From Planctomycetota bacterium (GTDB lineage Bacteria > Planctomycetota > UBA1135 > GCA-002686595), in assembly GCA_016712565.1 (NCBI GenBank), contig JADJQU010000003.1, forward strand, positions 868,001-932,000: 64,000 bases of DNA. The letters are read 5' to 3'. Within the stretch, counting starts at the first letter, position 1, and every line of letters begins with the position of its first letter. The notes beneath the pieces are model-generated. The model was not told the origin of the DNA, made no database searches, and saw nothing but the letters and a program-made list of their open reading frames with translations. This document shows positions 42,721-50,962 of the stretch, in pieces. Both the position numbers and the translations under genes were made by a program.

Positions 42721-43467
42721 ATGCTCTCCGACGCGCTGACGTTCAACCTGCTCGCCTCCGCCGGCCTGGTGGCGGCCGCCCACACCGCCCTGGGGCCGGA
42801 CCACACCCTGCCGTTCGTGATGCTCGCCCGCGCCAGGGGCTGGAGCCTCCGGCGCACGCTGGCGATCACGGCCCTGTGCGGCGCGGGTCACGTGTTGTCC
42901 TCCGTGCTCCTGGGAGGAATCGGCGTCCTGATCGGCATCTCTACCGGCGCGCTCCAGTCCCTGGAGGGCCTGCGGGGCGACCTCGCGGCCTGGGCCATGG
43001 TGCTCTTCGGCGCGGCCTACGGGCTGTGGGGACTGCGACAGGCCCTGCGACGGGGGCAGGGCATCGAGCTGCACACGCACGGGGGCCTCCCCCACCTGCA
43101 CCTCCACGGGGACCGCGGTCATTTCCACGGGGCCTCGCCCGCGCGGGGATCGGCCGCGGCCCGGACGGAGGACGAGGGAGATCGCCGCTTCACCTTCTGG
43201 GCACTGTTCGTCGTCTTCGTCTTGGGGCCCTGCGAGCCCCTGATCCCGCTCCTGATCCTGCCCGCCCAGGAAGGCCGCTGGTCACTGGCCCTATGGACCA
43301 CGGCGGTGTTTGCCGTGGTGACCCTCGCCACCATGCTGGGCATGGTGGCCGCGGCGAGCCGAGGCCTCTCACTGGTGCCCACCCGCCGTCTGGAGCGCTG
43401 GTCCCACTCGCTCGCCGGCGCGGTGATCTCCCTCTCCGGGCTGGCGATCCTGTTCCTCGGACTGTGA
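42721..43467 (+). CDS. NicO/UreH-like membrane transporter (nickel/cobalt or related)
   Basis: A 248-residue membrane protein with about six helices. The first helix carries AAHTALGPDHTLPFVML, the H-x4-D-H-type metal motif of NiCoT/NicO/UreH relatives. A His-rich cytoplasmic loop (LHTHGGLPHLHLHGDRGHFH, about 118-138) would bind metal. Later helices include FWALFVVFVLGPCEPLIPLL and a C-terminal LAGAVISLSGLAILFLGL. It likely moves nickel or cobalt, though some relatives (SafE-like) carry other substrates. The ATG at 42721 is preferred over an in-frame ATG at 42646 because the leader between them is Arg-rich and not membrane-like. Confidence 0.78.
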   Translation: MLSDALTFNLLASAGLVAAAHTALGPDHTLPFVMLARARGWSLRRTLAITALCGAGHVLSSVLLGGIGVLIGISTGALQSLEGLRGDLAAWAMVLFGAAYGLWGLRQALRRGQGIELHTHGGLPHLHLHGDRGHFHGASPARGSAAARTEDEGDRRFTFWALFVVFVLGPCEPLIPLLILPAQEGRWSLALWTTAVFAVVTLATMLGMVAAASRGLSLVPTRRLERWSHSLAGAVISLSGLAILFLGL

Positions 43468-43477
43468 GCCAACGAAG

Positions 43478-43513
43478 GCACCCGCCCGGAACCACTCGGA
43501 TCCGGGCGGGTGC
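43478..43513. terminator. Bidirectional terminator-like hairpin with 13-base arms
   Basis: GCACCCGCCCGGA (43478-43490) and TCCGGGCGGGTGC (43501-43513) are perfectly complementary around a 10-base loop. It lies in the 82-base gap between two convergent genes, the place for a shared terminator. There is no clear T-run on either side. Confidence 0.75.
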
Positions 43514-43549
43514 GCTGACCCTCTGGAGAGGATCGCCTGCGTTGCAGGC

Positions 43550-45121
43550 CTACGGCGTGAACACGATCCGCAGGCCGTCGGAGAAGTTGGTCATCGGCCA
43601 ACCCGCGTTGCGCTGGTCACGGTAGATGAGCTGGAAGTTCACCACCTCGCCAGGCAGCACGAGGAACGGCGGATAGCCGAGCTTCTCCAGCCGCAACGGC
43701 AGGTACAGGCTCGCGCTGCCTCCGGCATCGAACTGCACGCCCGGAGTCAGGCGATGCACCGGCGGTTCGAGGCACAGGAAGCTCCCCTTGAAGGGGATGA
43801 GCCCGGGCTTCACGCTGTGGAGGAACAGCCCCGGCCGCAGAGCCGGACCGTTCACGACGCGCAACGTCAGGTTGTCCTGCGCGATGCTCGTGGATCCCAG
43901 GATGCCGATTCGCGCCCCGACTCCCGTGGAGTTCGGGACGGACAGGCAGTAAGGGTTGGCCTCCGGCAGGAGGTTCTTCAGCACCGAGAGGCTGGTGCCT
44001 CCGTCGTTCGTGACGACGAAGTCGGCGAAGTAGTCGCGGTCGAAATCCGCCAGCGCCATGTGGTCGGAGGCCGGGCCGGGGAGATCGATCATCCGCTGGA
44101 AGCCGAAGACCGTGTTCCCCTGGTTTTGCAGGATCGAGACGACGTTGGAGACGGAGCTCACGATCGCCACGTCCACGCGCGTGTCCAGGTCGAAGTCGGC
44201 CGCCAGGACGTGGGCGGGGTGCAGGGCACCGACGTTGTGGCAGAACGGCGCGCTGAAGTAGGCGCTCGGCTCGAAGCCGGGTTCGCTCGGCGTGTGGTAG
44301 TACACCGCAAACTTGTTCAGCAGGCCTTCGGAGAAGGTGGTGACGACGTCGTCGTCGCCGTCCTCGTCGAAGTCCGCGACCTCCACGCACTCAGGGTGCG
44401 TGCCGTTGGGGCAGGTCAGGATCGATTGCACGAAGTACTGGCCCGTCCCGTCGTTTCGCAGCATGTACACGGCGTGGGAGTCGTGGACGGCCACCGCCAG
44501 GCTCGGCCGCGGCTCGCCGAAGAACTTGCCCGCCGCGATCACCTTCGGACCGCTCGGGACGCCCACCACCTGCACCGGGTCGAACTGGGTCGAGCCGCTG
44601 TTGTGCAGGATCAGGACCGTCGATTCCAGCGTGTTCGACACGGCCAAGTCCACATCGCCGTCGCCATCCATGTCGGTGGCGCACAGCTCCGTCGGTCCCA
44701 GGCCGATCGGGATGCGAGCGATCGCGGCGAACACGCCGTTGCCGAGATTGTGCTCGAGGATCAGCTCGTTGGTGCTGCTGGAGAGGATCGCAATGTCGGA
44801 CAGACCGTCGGCATCGAAGTCCGGGGCGATCAGTCCTTCGGGCACCACGCCCGGATCCAAGGCCAGCAGCTGCGGCGAGGCGAAAACGCCGTTGCCGTCG
44901 TTGCGCAGCACCGCCACGCGCGCGGGCTCGTGCAGGGTCGTCAGCAGGTCGAAATCCCCGTCGCCGTCGACGTCGCCCACGGCGACGTCATGGGGATCGG
45001 AGCCCAGGTCGTAGGTCACCGGAGTTCCGAAGGAAAACTGCGCCACGGCCGGGAGACTGAGGGCGAACATCGCCGCGCCGAGCCTCGGGGCCAGGCCCTG
45101 GATGCCATGATCGAGTTTCAT
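43550..45121 (-). CDS. Secreted FG-GAP/VCBS-repeat protein with shared C-terminal domain
   Basis: A 523-residue exported protein. A signal peptide ends near LSLPAVAQF. Seven or so FG-GAP/VCBS repeats carry Ca-type D-x-D-x-D motifs: GDVDGDGDFDLLTTL, PDFDADGLSDIAIL, TDMDGDGDVDLAVS, ADFDEDGDDDVVTT, ADFDLDTRVDVAIV and ADFDRDYFADFVVT, predicted to make a seven-bladed propeller. The last ~140 residues (from NPYCLSVPNSTG to GLRIVFTP) are a variant of the domain that ends the proteins at 1301, 3241 and 5596. Probably on the surface or secreted; ligand unknown. Confidence 0.87.
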   Translation of the reverse strand: MKLDHGIQGLAPRLGAAMFALSLPAVAQFSFGTPVTYDLGSDPHDVAVGDVDGDGDFDLLTTLHEPARVAVLRNDGNGVFASPQLLALDPGVVPEGLIAPDFDADGLSDIAILSSSTNELILEHNLGNGVFAAIARIPIGLGPTELCATDMDGDGDVDLAVSNTLESTVLILHNSGSTQFDPVQVVGVPSGPKVIAAGKFFGEPRPSLAVAVHDSHAVYMLRNDGTGQYFVQSILTCPNGTHPECVEVADFDEDGDDDVVTTFSEGLLNKFAVYYHTPSEPGFEPSAYFSAPFCHNVGALHPAHVLAADFDLDTRVDVAIVSSVSNVVSILQNQGNTVFGFQRMIDLPGPASDHMALADFDRDYFADFVVTNDGGTSLSVLKNLLPEANPYCLSVPNSTGVGARIGILGSTSIAQDNLTLRVVNGPALRPGLFLHSVKPGLIPFKGSFLCLEPPVHRLTPGVQFDAGGSASLYLPLRLEKLGYPPFLVLPGEVVNFQLIYRDQRNAGWPMTNFSDGLRIVFTP

Positions 45122-45518
45122 AACCCACCTCTTGCTTGCGGGATTCGACCGACCGATCGCGGGCAGGCTGTGGAGCCCGCGCCGAGCGTTCGGTGCCCTC
45201 CCGACCTGTCCAGTTCATGGGCCGTGTCGCGTCGCCCCCACAGAAGACGAGGTGGTAAGCAAGTTCGCGCATGGTGCGGATCAGAGCCGCCTGCGCGCGC
45301 CTCGATGACCGTAGCCGCGCGAAGCCGCAGGGCCCGCCGTCGGGGGCGGAATCCAAACCGCGGGCATCGGCTCGCACGTCAACGTTCGCTGGAGAGTCCC
45401 GCGGCCCCGCGGCAGATCCACCCCAGGCTGCCGGACCGACCGTAGACTCGGAACATTCCCACACGCGACGTCCCCGGAGACGTCGCGTCCAATCCATCAC
45501 CTCCCACTGGAGACTCGC
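45122..45518. other. Intergenic region with a perfect 10-base hairpin
   Basis: This 397-base stretch separates the VCBS gene from the decayed barrel gene. I see no credible coding sequence. Its one clear element is ACGCGACGTC-N6-GACGTCGCGT at 45463-45488, perfect 10-base arms ending 30 bases before the next ATG, which could be a hairpin in the leader or an operator. Confidence 0.5.
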
Positions 45519-46136
45519 ATGCTCACTTCTCCTCCGGCCGCCGATCGACGTTGGCTCACCCGTTCCCTGCCGCTGATCCTCGGTTCGCTCGCGTCCTGCG
45601 TGGCCGCCGGCGAGGCGCGCAGCCCCCATGCTCCCGGTCGGTCGGCTCCCGAGGCCGGCGGCAGGGAGGAACTCTCCGCCGCTGGTCCCGCCGCAGCCGC
45701 GCGCTCCACCCCGGCGCAGGAAGACTCCTCGACTTGGTCGACGTGGTGCCTGGCACTCTCGGGCGGCTACACCTGCGTCGACAGCTCCAGCGGCGACGTC
45801 TCCGGCAATGACGTCGACGAAACCGACACGGGCTTCGGCGTTCGGGCTGTTCGCTACGCCTTCGGCTGGGCTACCAGGACCTGGGCGGGAGACCTAGCGT
45901 TTCGCGCGTTCGTCTTCAGGCGACCGGCCCAAGCCTGCGTCGTGGGCCACACCGTCTGGGGCGGGAGCCCTCGCCCGGGTCGGCGTGTTCCTCTGACTCG
46001 AGGACTCTGGCGGGGAGCTCTCGGAGAGGACGACGGAACCGAGTTCACCTACGGCGTCGGCGCGGTCGGGCCGGGTCCGCTCTCGTGCGGCTCGAAACCA
46101 AGGACAAGTTCGACAACTACTGGCCCTGGGTTCTGA
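45519..46136 (+). pseudogene. Decayed outer-membrane beta-barrel gene
   Basis: The frame starts with a signal or lipoprotein-like leader (RSLPLILGSLASC) and then ALSGGYTCVDSSSGDVSGND and ETDTGFGVRA, the opening strands of a small porin-like barrel. After FGVRA the homology jumps between frames: another frame gives GYQDLGG about where the next strand should be, this frame resumes with FRAFVF and later EDDGTEFTYGVGA, and the expected final strand (RLETKDKFDN) is again in another frame near 46085. Several indels have therefore accumulated and no full barrel can be made. The ATG has GGAG about eight bases upstream. Assignment as a barrel remnant is from strand pattern only. Confidence 0.5.
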
Positions 46137-46304
46137 ACAAGCGCGGGCGGCTCGCCAGCCGCTCGGCTGCCTGGGGTCGAGCGCGGATCCGAGAGGGGGA
46201 AGCGCGTGCGGCACGGGCCGAGCGCCTGTTGACGGGCCCGTGCCCTGCGTGCTTTCCTGAGCCCTCGGATCGCCGCACCGGCCCAGATTCGGAGCCCCGT
46301 CGCC

Positions 46305-46772
46305 ATGTCCAAGCCCTCCCTCACGAACGACCCCAGCCTCGCCCTGCGGGGCACCCAGGTCATCGTGCTCGCCCTCGCGGGCGGAGTGGTGCTGTTCGCC
46401 ACGGTGGCCGCCGTGGTCGGCCCAATGAGCCATCCCATGGAGCCCGTCGCCTTCGGTCTCGACCCGATTGCACTCTTGGCGGTGTTCCTTTCCTTCACTG
46501 CGGTCGCGGCCTCGTTCTTCGTGCCTGGCCGCGTCGTGGAGGCCGCTCGCGAAGGCACTCCCGACGCGCGGGCCAACGCCTTCCGCTCCAGCCGCATCAT
46601 CGGCGCCGCGATGCTCGAAGGGCCCGCGCTGTTGTGGAGCGTGGCCCTGCTGCTCTCCGGCCACCGCCTCTACTTCATCCCCGTGGCGATCCTGGTGGCC
46701 TTGATCGGCCTGCAGGTGCCGACGCGCGAAGCCTTCGAGTCGGCCACCGGGCTTCGGATCCGCGGCGACTAG
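46305..46772 (+). CDS. Four-helix membrane protein, function unknown
   Basis: A 155-residue protein with about four membrane segments: VIVLALAGGVVLFATVAAVV (near 20-40), DPIALLAVFLSFTAVAASFF (53-72), LEGPALLWSVALLLSG (about 104-119) and LYFIPVAILVALIGLQV (122-138). The loop between helices 2 and 3 is charged (VVEAAREGTPDARANAFRSS). I do not recognise the family. Its stop codon overlaps the last bases of the convergent asparaginase gene by four. Confidence 0.7.
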   Translation: MSKPSLTNDPSLALRGTQVIVLALAGGVVLFATVAAVVGPMSHPMEPVAFGLDPIALLAVFLSFTAVAASFFVPGRVVEAAREGTPDARANAFRSSRIIGAAMLEGPALLWSVALLLSGHRLYFIPVAILVALIGLQVPTREAFESATGLRIRGD

Positions 46773-47275
46773 GCGAGCCCCTCGAAGACGCCCGTGCTCT
46801 TGTTCTTCCGCACGTCGTCCCAGCGGAAGGCGCGGCCGTTCATGGCCACGTAGGTTCCCAGGGGCAGCGCCTGGGCAAAGGCCAGGGCACTGCCGAGGTT
46901 GAACAGCCCGTCCGAGCTGCCGAAGGTGTAGGGCACCATCGCCCCCGTGAGCACGATGGTCTTCGCGAGCCGGGCCGCGCCGACCGTCCGCGCGGTGAGT
47001 TCCATGGTGTCGGTGCCGTGGGTGATCACGATGCGGTCTTCGCCGGCCCGGCGGCAGGCTTCCAGGACCTGCCCTCGATGGGCCTCGGTCATTTCCAGGC
47101 TGTCGATCAGCATCAGCGTCTCGACCACGACGGGCAACCGGCTGCGGCCGAGGCGCAGCATTTCGGGCACGTGGGACTCGCTGAAGTGCAGGCGGCCCTC
47201 GAGTTCGAGGTACGCCTTGTCGAAGGTGCCGCCGGTGGCGAGGATGCGCAGCGGCGCGGAATCCGCGGAGTCCAT
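46769..47275 (-). CDS. Asparaginase N-terminal-domain protein (short form)
   Basis: A 168-residue protein equal to the N-terminal domain of L-asparaginase I/II. The first catalytic Thr is in ILATGGTFDKAYLEL and the second catalytic set in VITHGTDTMELTART; the strand TIVLTGAMVPYTFGSSDGLF follows. Full-length asparaginases are about 330 residues with a C-terminal domain completing the site, so this stand-alone form is half length. Such short versions recur in other genomes, so it need not be a fragment. It may hydrolyse asparagine or a related amide. The longer open frame to 47383 lacks family similarity. Confidence 0.8.
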   Translation of the reverse strand: MDSADSAPLRILATGGTFDKAYLELEGRLHFSESHVPEMLRLGRSRLPVVVETLMLIDSLEMTEAHRGQVLEACRRAGEDRIVITHGTDTMELTARTVGAARLAKTIVLTGAMVPYTFGSSDGLFNLGSALAFAQALPLGTYVAMNGRAFRWDDVRKNKSTGVFEGLA

Positions 47276-47631
47276 GGGCCGCACATCCTCGCAGGGAGCG
47301 ACGGTCCAGGGAAACGGACGCCGGCGGCCCACGCCCGCCCGTGGCGGTGAAGCAGAGGCGGCGCGCATCGGCAGCGGACGCACGAGCTTTGGGGCAGCTC
47401 CCCTCCCGCCCCGCGAACGAGGCGGCTGCCGACCCGGGCGGGCCGTGCTGGGAACGGATCCGCGCTCGGATGGCGGCCCGAGTCTCGCGCCTGCAATCCG
47501 GCATAAGTCATTTATTGATAAAGACTAACGGCGTCGTGCCGAGGACTCGCCAAGAAGGCGGCCCCGCTGCCCGCCCGCTCCCCGGAGAACGACGAGCACT
47601 CGATTTCGTCCCAACTTCTCCAGGAGGTTCC
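47276..47631. other. Intergenic region upstream of the small ORF and asparaginase gene
   Basis: This 356-base stretch lies between the asparaginase start (minus strand) and the small ORF at 47632. Apart from the AT-rich motif at 47503-47530 it holds no feature I can support. Confidence 0.4.
47503..47530 (+). repeat. 28-base AT-rich motif, copy 2
   Basis: This segment matches the minus-strand reading of 20124-20151 at 21 of 28 positions. It contains TTGAT-AAAG-ACTAA, a partial match to the FNR/CRP-type TTGAT-N4-ATCAA box (left half perfect, right half three of five). It lies about 100 bases upstream of the small ORF and could be a promoter or regulator site. Confidence 0.45.
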
Positions 47632-47766
47632 ATGGCACGACATCTGGCTCACGCTCCGATTCGGGCACGGGAGATTCTCTGCCTGCTGCTGGCCGCCGCG
47701 GGCACGCTCGGGGTCACCCTGCTCTGGTTCGGCTTGCCCCTAGCCCGACCTATTCATGAGCTTTGA
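47632..47766 (+). CDS. Possible 44-residue membrane peptide
   Basis: A short ORF with the best ribosome-binding site in the area (CCAGGAGGTTCC before the ATG). The 44 residues begin MARHLAHAPIRAREIL and contain one hydrophobic helix (LCLLLAAAGTLGVTLLWFGL). The last nine codons lie inside the left arm of the inverted-repeat element at 47737. It may be a genuine small membrane protein or an accident of a mobile element. No family is recognised. Confidence 0.4.
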   Translation: MARHLAHAPIRAREILCLLLAAAGTLGVTLLWFGLPLARPIHEL

Positions 47767-47914
47767 GCGAAACCCACGACAGAGCCTGGCCGGCAAGGCG
47801 CGACGACGTGTCCTCCCGCAGGCGAACTGAAGGTCGCCGAGGACCGAAGGCGGCGCAACGCACCGGAGAGGCTTGGGGGTGGGCCGAAGCTCATGAATTA
47901 GGTCGGGCTAGGGG
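47737..47914. repeat. 178-base element with 27/28-base near-perfect inverted terminal repeats
   Basis: The left arm (47737-47763) and right arm (47887-47914) are inverted copies differing by one inserted base; each contains CTAGCCCGACCTA and TTCATGAGCTT on one strand. They enclose 123 bases with no credible ORF. The layout is that of a miniature inverted-repeat element (MITE), but I see no flanking target-site duplication and no transposase in the window. A long hairpin with a regulatory role upstream of the kinase gene is the alternative. Confidence 0.6.
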
Positions 47915-47986
47915 GCTCTCCCGCATGGCGGTGGGTTCCGCCGAGGCTACCCTGGTCCGCGCCCCCGGGTTCCGTGGGCGAAGCCC

Positions 47987-50917
47987 ATGAGCCAACCCCA
48001 AGAACCCACCCGTTCGACCGGGGGGCCGCCGGATCGTCCGGAGCCCTCCGTCCTCGACCTGCTCGCCACCCGCATCGGAGAAACGCCGCGCGTGACCCTG
48101 CGCGAGGAGGACTCCGCCGCCGCCTCCTCGCCGGTGATCGACCCCGGCGCCCAGGACCGCACGGCCGTGCCGGTGGGGCGCAGCAACTACCAGTTCCTGG
48201 GCGAGATCGCCCGGGGCGGAATGGGCGTGATCCTCAAGGGTCACGACACCGATCTGGGCCGCGACGTGGCGGTCAAGGTGCTCGACCAGCGCCTGGCCAA
48301 CCGGCCCGAGGTGGTGCAGCGCTTCGTCGAAGAGGCCCAAATCGGCGGCCAACTGCAGCACCCCGGCATCGTGCCCGTCTACGAACTGGGCACGATGAAG
48401 GACCAGCGTCCCTTCTTCACCATGAAGCTCGTCAAGGGCCGCACCCTGGCGACGCTGCTCACCGAACGCGAATCCCCCAGCGCGAATCGCCAACGCCTGA
48501 TCGCGGTCTTCGAATCGGTCTGCCAGACGATGGCCTACGCCCACTCGCGGGGCGTGGTCCACCGCGACCTGAAACCCGCCAACATCATGGTGGGAGCCTT
48601 CGGGGAAGTGCAGGTCGTGGACTGGGGCCTGGCCAAGGTGCTGGCGCGGGGCGGCACCGCCGACGAGAAGCGCGCCGAACAGGCCCGCTCGCACCTGACC
48701 GTGCTGGAGACCGTGCGCTCGAGCAAGGGCTCCAGCAGCGGCACGGAGTCGATGGTCGGCTCGGTGCTCGGCACGCCGGCGTACATGCCGCCGGAACAGG
48801 CCTCGGGGCACGTGGACCGACTCGACGAACGCGCGGACGTGTTCGGCCTGGGGGCGATCCTGTGCGAGATCCTGACCGGGCTGCCGCCCTACACCGGCGA
48901 GCGCGACGAGATCCTGGCCGCCGCGGCCCTTGCGGATTGCGAGGGCGCCCTCGCGCGCCTGGACGCCTGCGGCGCGGATCCCGAGCTCGTCAAGCTGACG
49001 CGCCAGTGCCTGATGCCCGCCGCCGCCGCGCGGCCGGCCAACGCCGGCGTGCTGGCCGATCGCCTGCACAAGTACATCGTCTCCGTGGAGGAGCGCGCCC
49101 ACGCGGCCCAGGTCGAAAGCGCCGCGGCCCAGGTGCGCGTGGAGGAGGAGCGCAAGGCTCGCCGCCTGACCGCGGCACTCGGCGCGGCGGTGGTGGCCGT
49201 GCTGCTGGTGGGCGGCGGCGGTTGGCTCCTGGTCCAGAGGGAGCGCACCGCGCGGGAGCACGAGGAGTCGGTGCGGATCACCGAGAAGGCCGCCCGGGAC
49301 GCCAAGCTCGCGGCCGAGGTCGGCGATGCCCTGGCGGAGGCGGCGGAGCACCGCGGCGGCGGCCGTTGGGCTCCGGCCCTGGCCGCCGTGGATCGGGCCA
49401 AGGCCCTGGCCGAGGCCGGGGGCGGCGCCGAATTCGCCACGCGCGTGGAATCCGTCGCCGCCGAACTCAAACGGGAGCAGGCCCGCGCCGAGGACGAAGC
49501 CAAGCGCCTCGCCGACAATCGCACGCTGCTCACGGAACTTCTCGAGGCCCGCGAACCGATCTGGGATTCCGACCGCGACAACCCCGCGCGCGCGGCCCAG
49601 CGCTTCGTCGAAGTGTTCCACGCCCACGGCCTGGAGCTCGACCTCGGCACGCCGGAGGACGTGGCCGCCGCGCTCGCCGCCCGTGGACTGGGCTCGGAAA
49701 CCGCCTTGTTCCTCGATTCGTTGACGGCGGCCCGGCGACTGGCACGCGACAGCGCGGGCACGGCGCGCGCCCTGGACGTGGCCCATGCCCTGGACCCCGA
49801 CCCCCTGCGGGCGGACCTGCGCGAAGCCCTCGGGGCGGAAGCCCTCGACGTCCTGCGGGGCATCGCCGATTCCGGCTTCTCCGACCAGCCCGCGATCACG
49901 ATCGAACTGCTTGGCGCCGCGCTGCAGCAGCTCGGCGACCGCGAGGCGGCGCGCCGCGTGTACCGCACCGGCATCGACCGTTACCCCGCGGACTTCGGCC
50001 TGCACTACCGCCTGGGACGCCTGCTGACACCGCCGGAACTGGACGGCGGCCTGAGCGACGACCTGCGCGAGGCCGTGGTGAGCTACCGCGCGGCCCTGGC
50101 CCTGCGACCCGACAGCACGGTGCTGCGCTACTTCCTCGGCCGCATGTACTTCAAGCTCTTCGACTACCCGCGAGCGATCGAGCAGTTCACCATCGCCTTG
50201 GGCCAGCGCCCCGGCGACCCGACGTTCCTGTTCCACCTGGGCCTGAACCACATGAGCGCGGGCCAGCTCGACGAGGCCGAGGCGGCACTCGGCGGCCTCC
50301 TGGACCTCACGACGCCGGACTGGGTCGCCGGCTGGGCCGCGTCGGTTCTCGGCCGCTGCAAGCTAGCTCGCGGGCGCGCGCAGGAGGCCATCGCGCTGTT
50401 CGAACGCGCGGTGGCGTCCAATCCCGCGCAGGCGCAGTTCCAAGGCGGGCTGATCGACGCCGTGCTGGCCTCGGGTTCCGTGGAGGAGCGCGACCGCCTG
50501 CTCGAGAGCTCCCTGGCCCAGTATCTCGACAACGCCGAAACGCTCAACAACATCGCCTGGGGCCTGGCCTCGACCCCCAACGAAGCCATGCGCGATCTGG
50601 AGCGGGCCGTGACGCTGGCGCGGCGCTCGATCGAACTCCAACCCACGGACGCCACCTGGAACACGCTGGGCGTGGCGCTGTACTACAGCGGCGATCTCAG
50701 CGGCTCCGTCGACGCCCTGCGCGAGTCCGTGCGCCTCCAGGGCGCGGGCAACGTGGTCGATTGGCTGTTTCTCGCCATGGCGCACAAGCGCCTGGGCAAC
50801 GCCGGAGAGGCGCGCAGTTGGTACGACCGCGCCCTGGGCCTGATGAACTCTCAAGCGGGCAGGGATCCCGAGGTGGCCCGCTTCCGCGCCGAGGCCGACC
50901 GGCTGTTCATCCAGTAG
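47987..50917 (+). CDS. Ser/Thr protein kinase with membrane helix and TPR-like repeats
   Basis: A 976-residue eukaryotic-type kinase of the kind greatly expanded in Planctomycetota. Kinase domain (about 68-355): glycine loop GEIARGGMGVILKG, Lys in VAVKVLDQR, catalytic loop VVHRDLKPANIMVG, DWG in place of DFG (VVDWGLAKV, usual in this group), and GTPAYMPPEQASG. A membrane helix follows (LTAALGAAVVAVLLVGGGGW, about 395), then a coiled coil (EEERKARR to AKRLADN) and TPR-like repeats from about 600 (YRTGIDRYPADFGLHYRLGR, YPRAIEQFTIALGQRPGDPT, RSIELQPTDATWNTLGVALY). The kinase is cytoplasmic and the repeats extracytoplasmic. The signal and targets are unknown. Confidence 0.93.
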   Translation: MSQPQEPTRSTGGPPDRPEPSVLDLLATRIGETPRVTLREEDSAAASSPVIDPGAQDRTAVPVGRSNYQFLGEIARGGMGVILKGHDTDLGRDVAVKVLDQRLANRPEVVQRFVEEAQIGGQLQHPGIVPVYELGTMKDQRPFFTMKLVKGRTLATLLTERESPSANRQRLIAVFESVCQTMAYAHSRGVVHRDLKPANIMVGAFGEVQVVDWGLAKVLARGGTADEKRAEQARSHLTVLETVRSSKGSSSGTESMVGSVLGTPAYMPPEQASGHVDRLDERADVFGLGAILCEILTGLPPYTGERDEILAAAALADCEGALARLDACGADPELVKLTRQCLMPAAAARPANAGVLADRLHKYIVSVEERAHAAQVESAAAQVRVEEERKARRLTAALGAAVVAVLLVGGGGWLLVQRERTAREHEESVRITEKAARDAKLAAEVGDALAEAAEHRGGGRWAPALAAVDRAKALAEAGGGAEFATRVESVAAELKREQARAEDEAKRLADNRTLLTELLEAREPIWDSDRDNPARAAQRFVEVFHAHGLELDLGTPEDVAAALAARGLGSETALFLDSLTAARRLARDSAGTARALDVAHALDPDPLRADLREALGAEALDVLRGIADSGFSDQPAITIELLGAALQQLGDREAARRVYRTGIDRYPADFGLHYRLGRLLTPPELDGGLSDDLREAVVSYRAALALRPDSTVLRYFLGRMYFKLFDYPRAIEQFTIALGQRPGDPTFLFHLGLNHMSAGQLDEAEAALGGLLDLTTPDWVAGWAASVLGRCKLARGRAQEAIALFERAVASNPAQAQFQGGLIDAVLASGSVEERDRLLESSLAQYLDNAETLNNIAWGLASTPNEAMRDLERAVTLARRSIELQPTDATWNTLGVALYYSGDLSGSVDALRESVRLQGAGNVVDWLFLAMAHKRLGNAGEARSWYDRALGLMNSQAGRDPEVARFRAEADRLFIQ

Positions 50918-50962
50918 GGGGCGCGATTCGGGCTGGTCGCAAGCGCGCGCTACCATGGGGCG

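Noticed and set aside
47737..47914. Integron attC site
   Set aside because: The arms are too long and perfect, and the RYYYAAC/GTTRRRY core sites of attC are absent; no integrase or cassette array is nearby.
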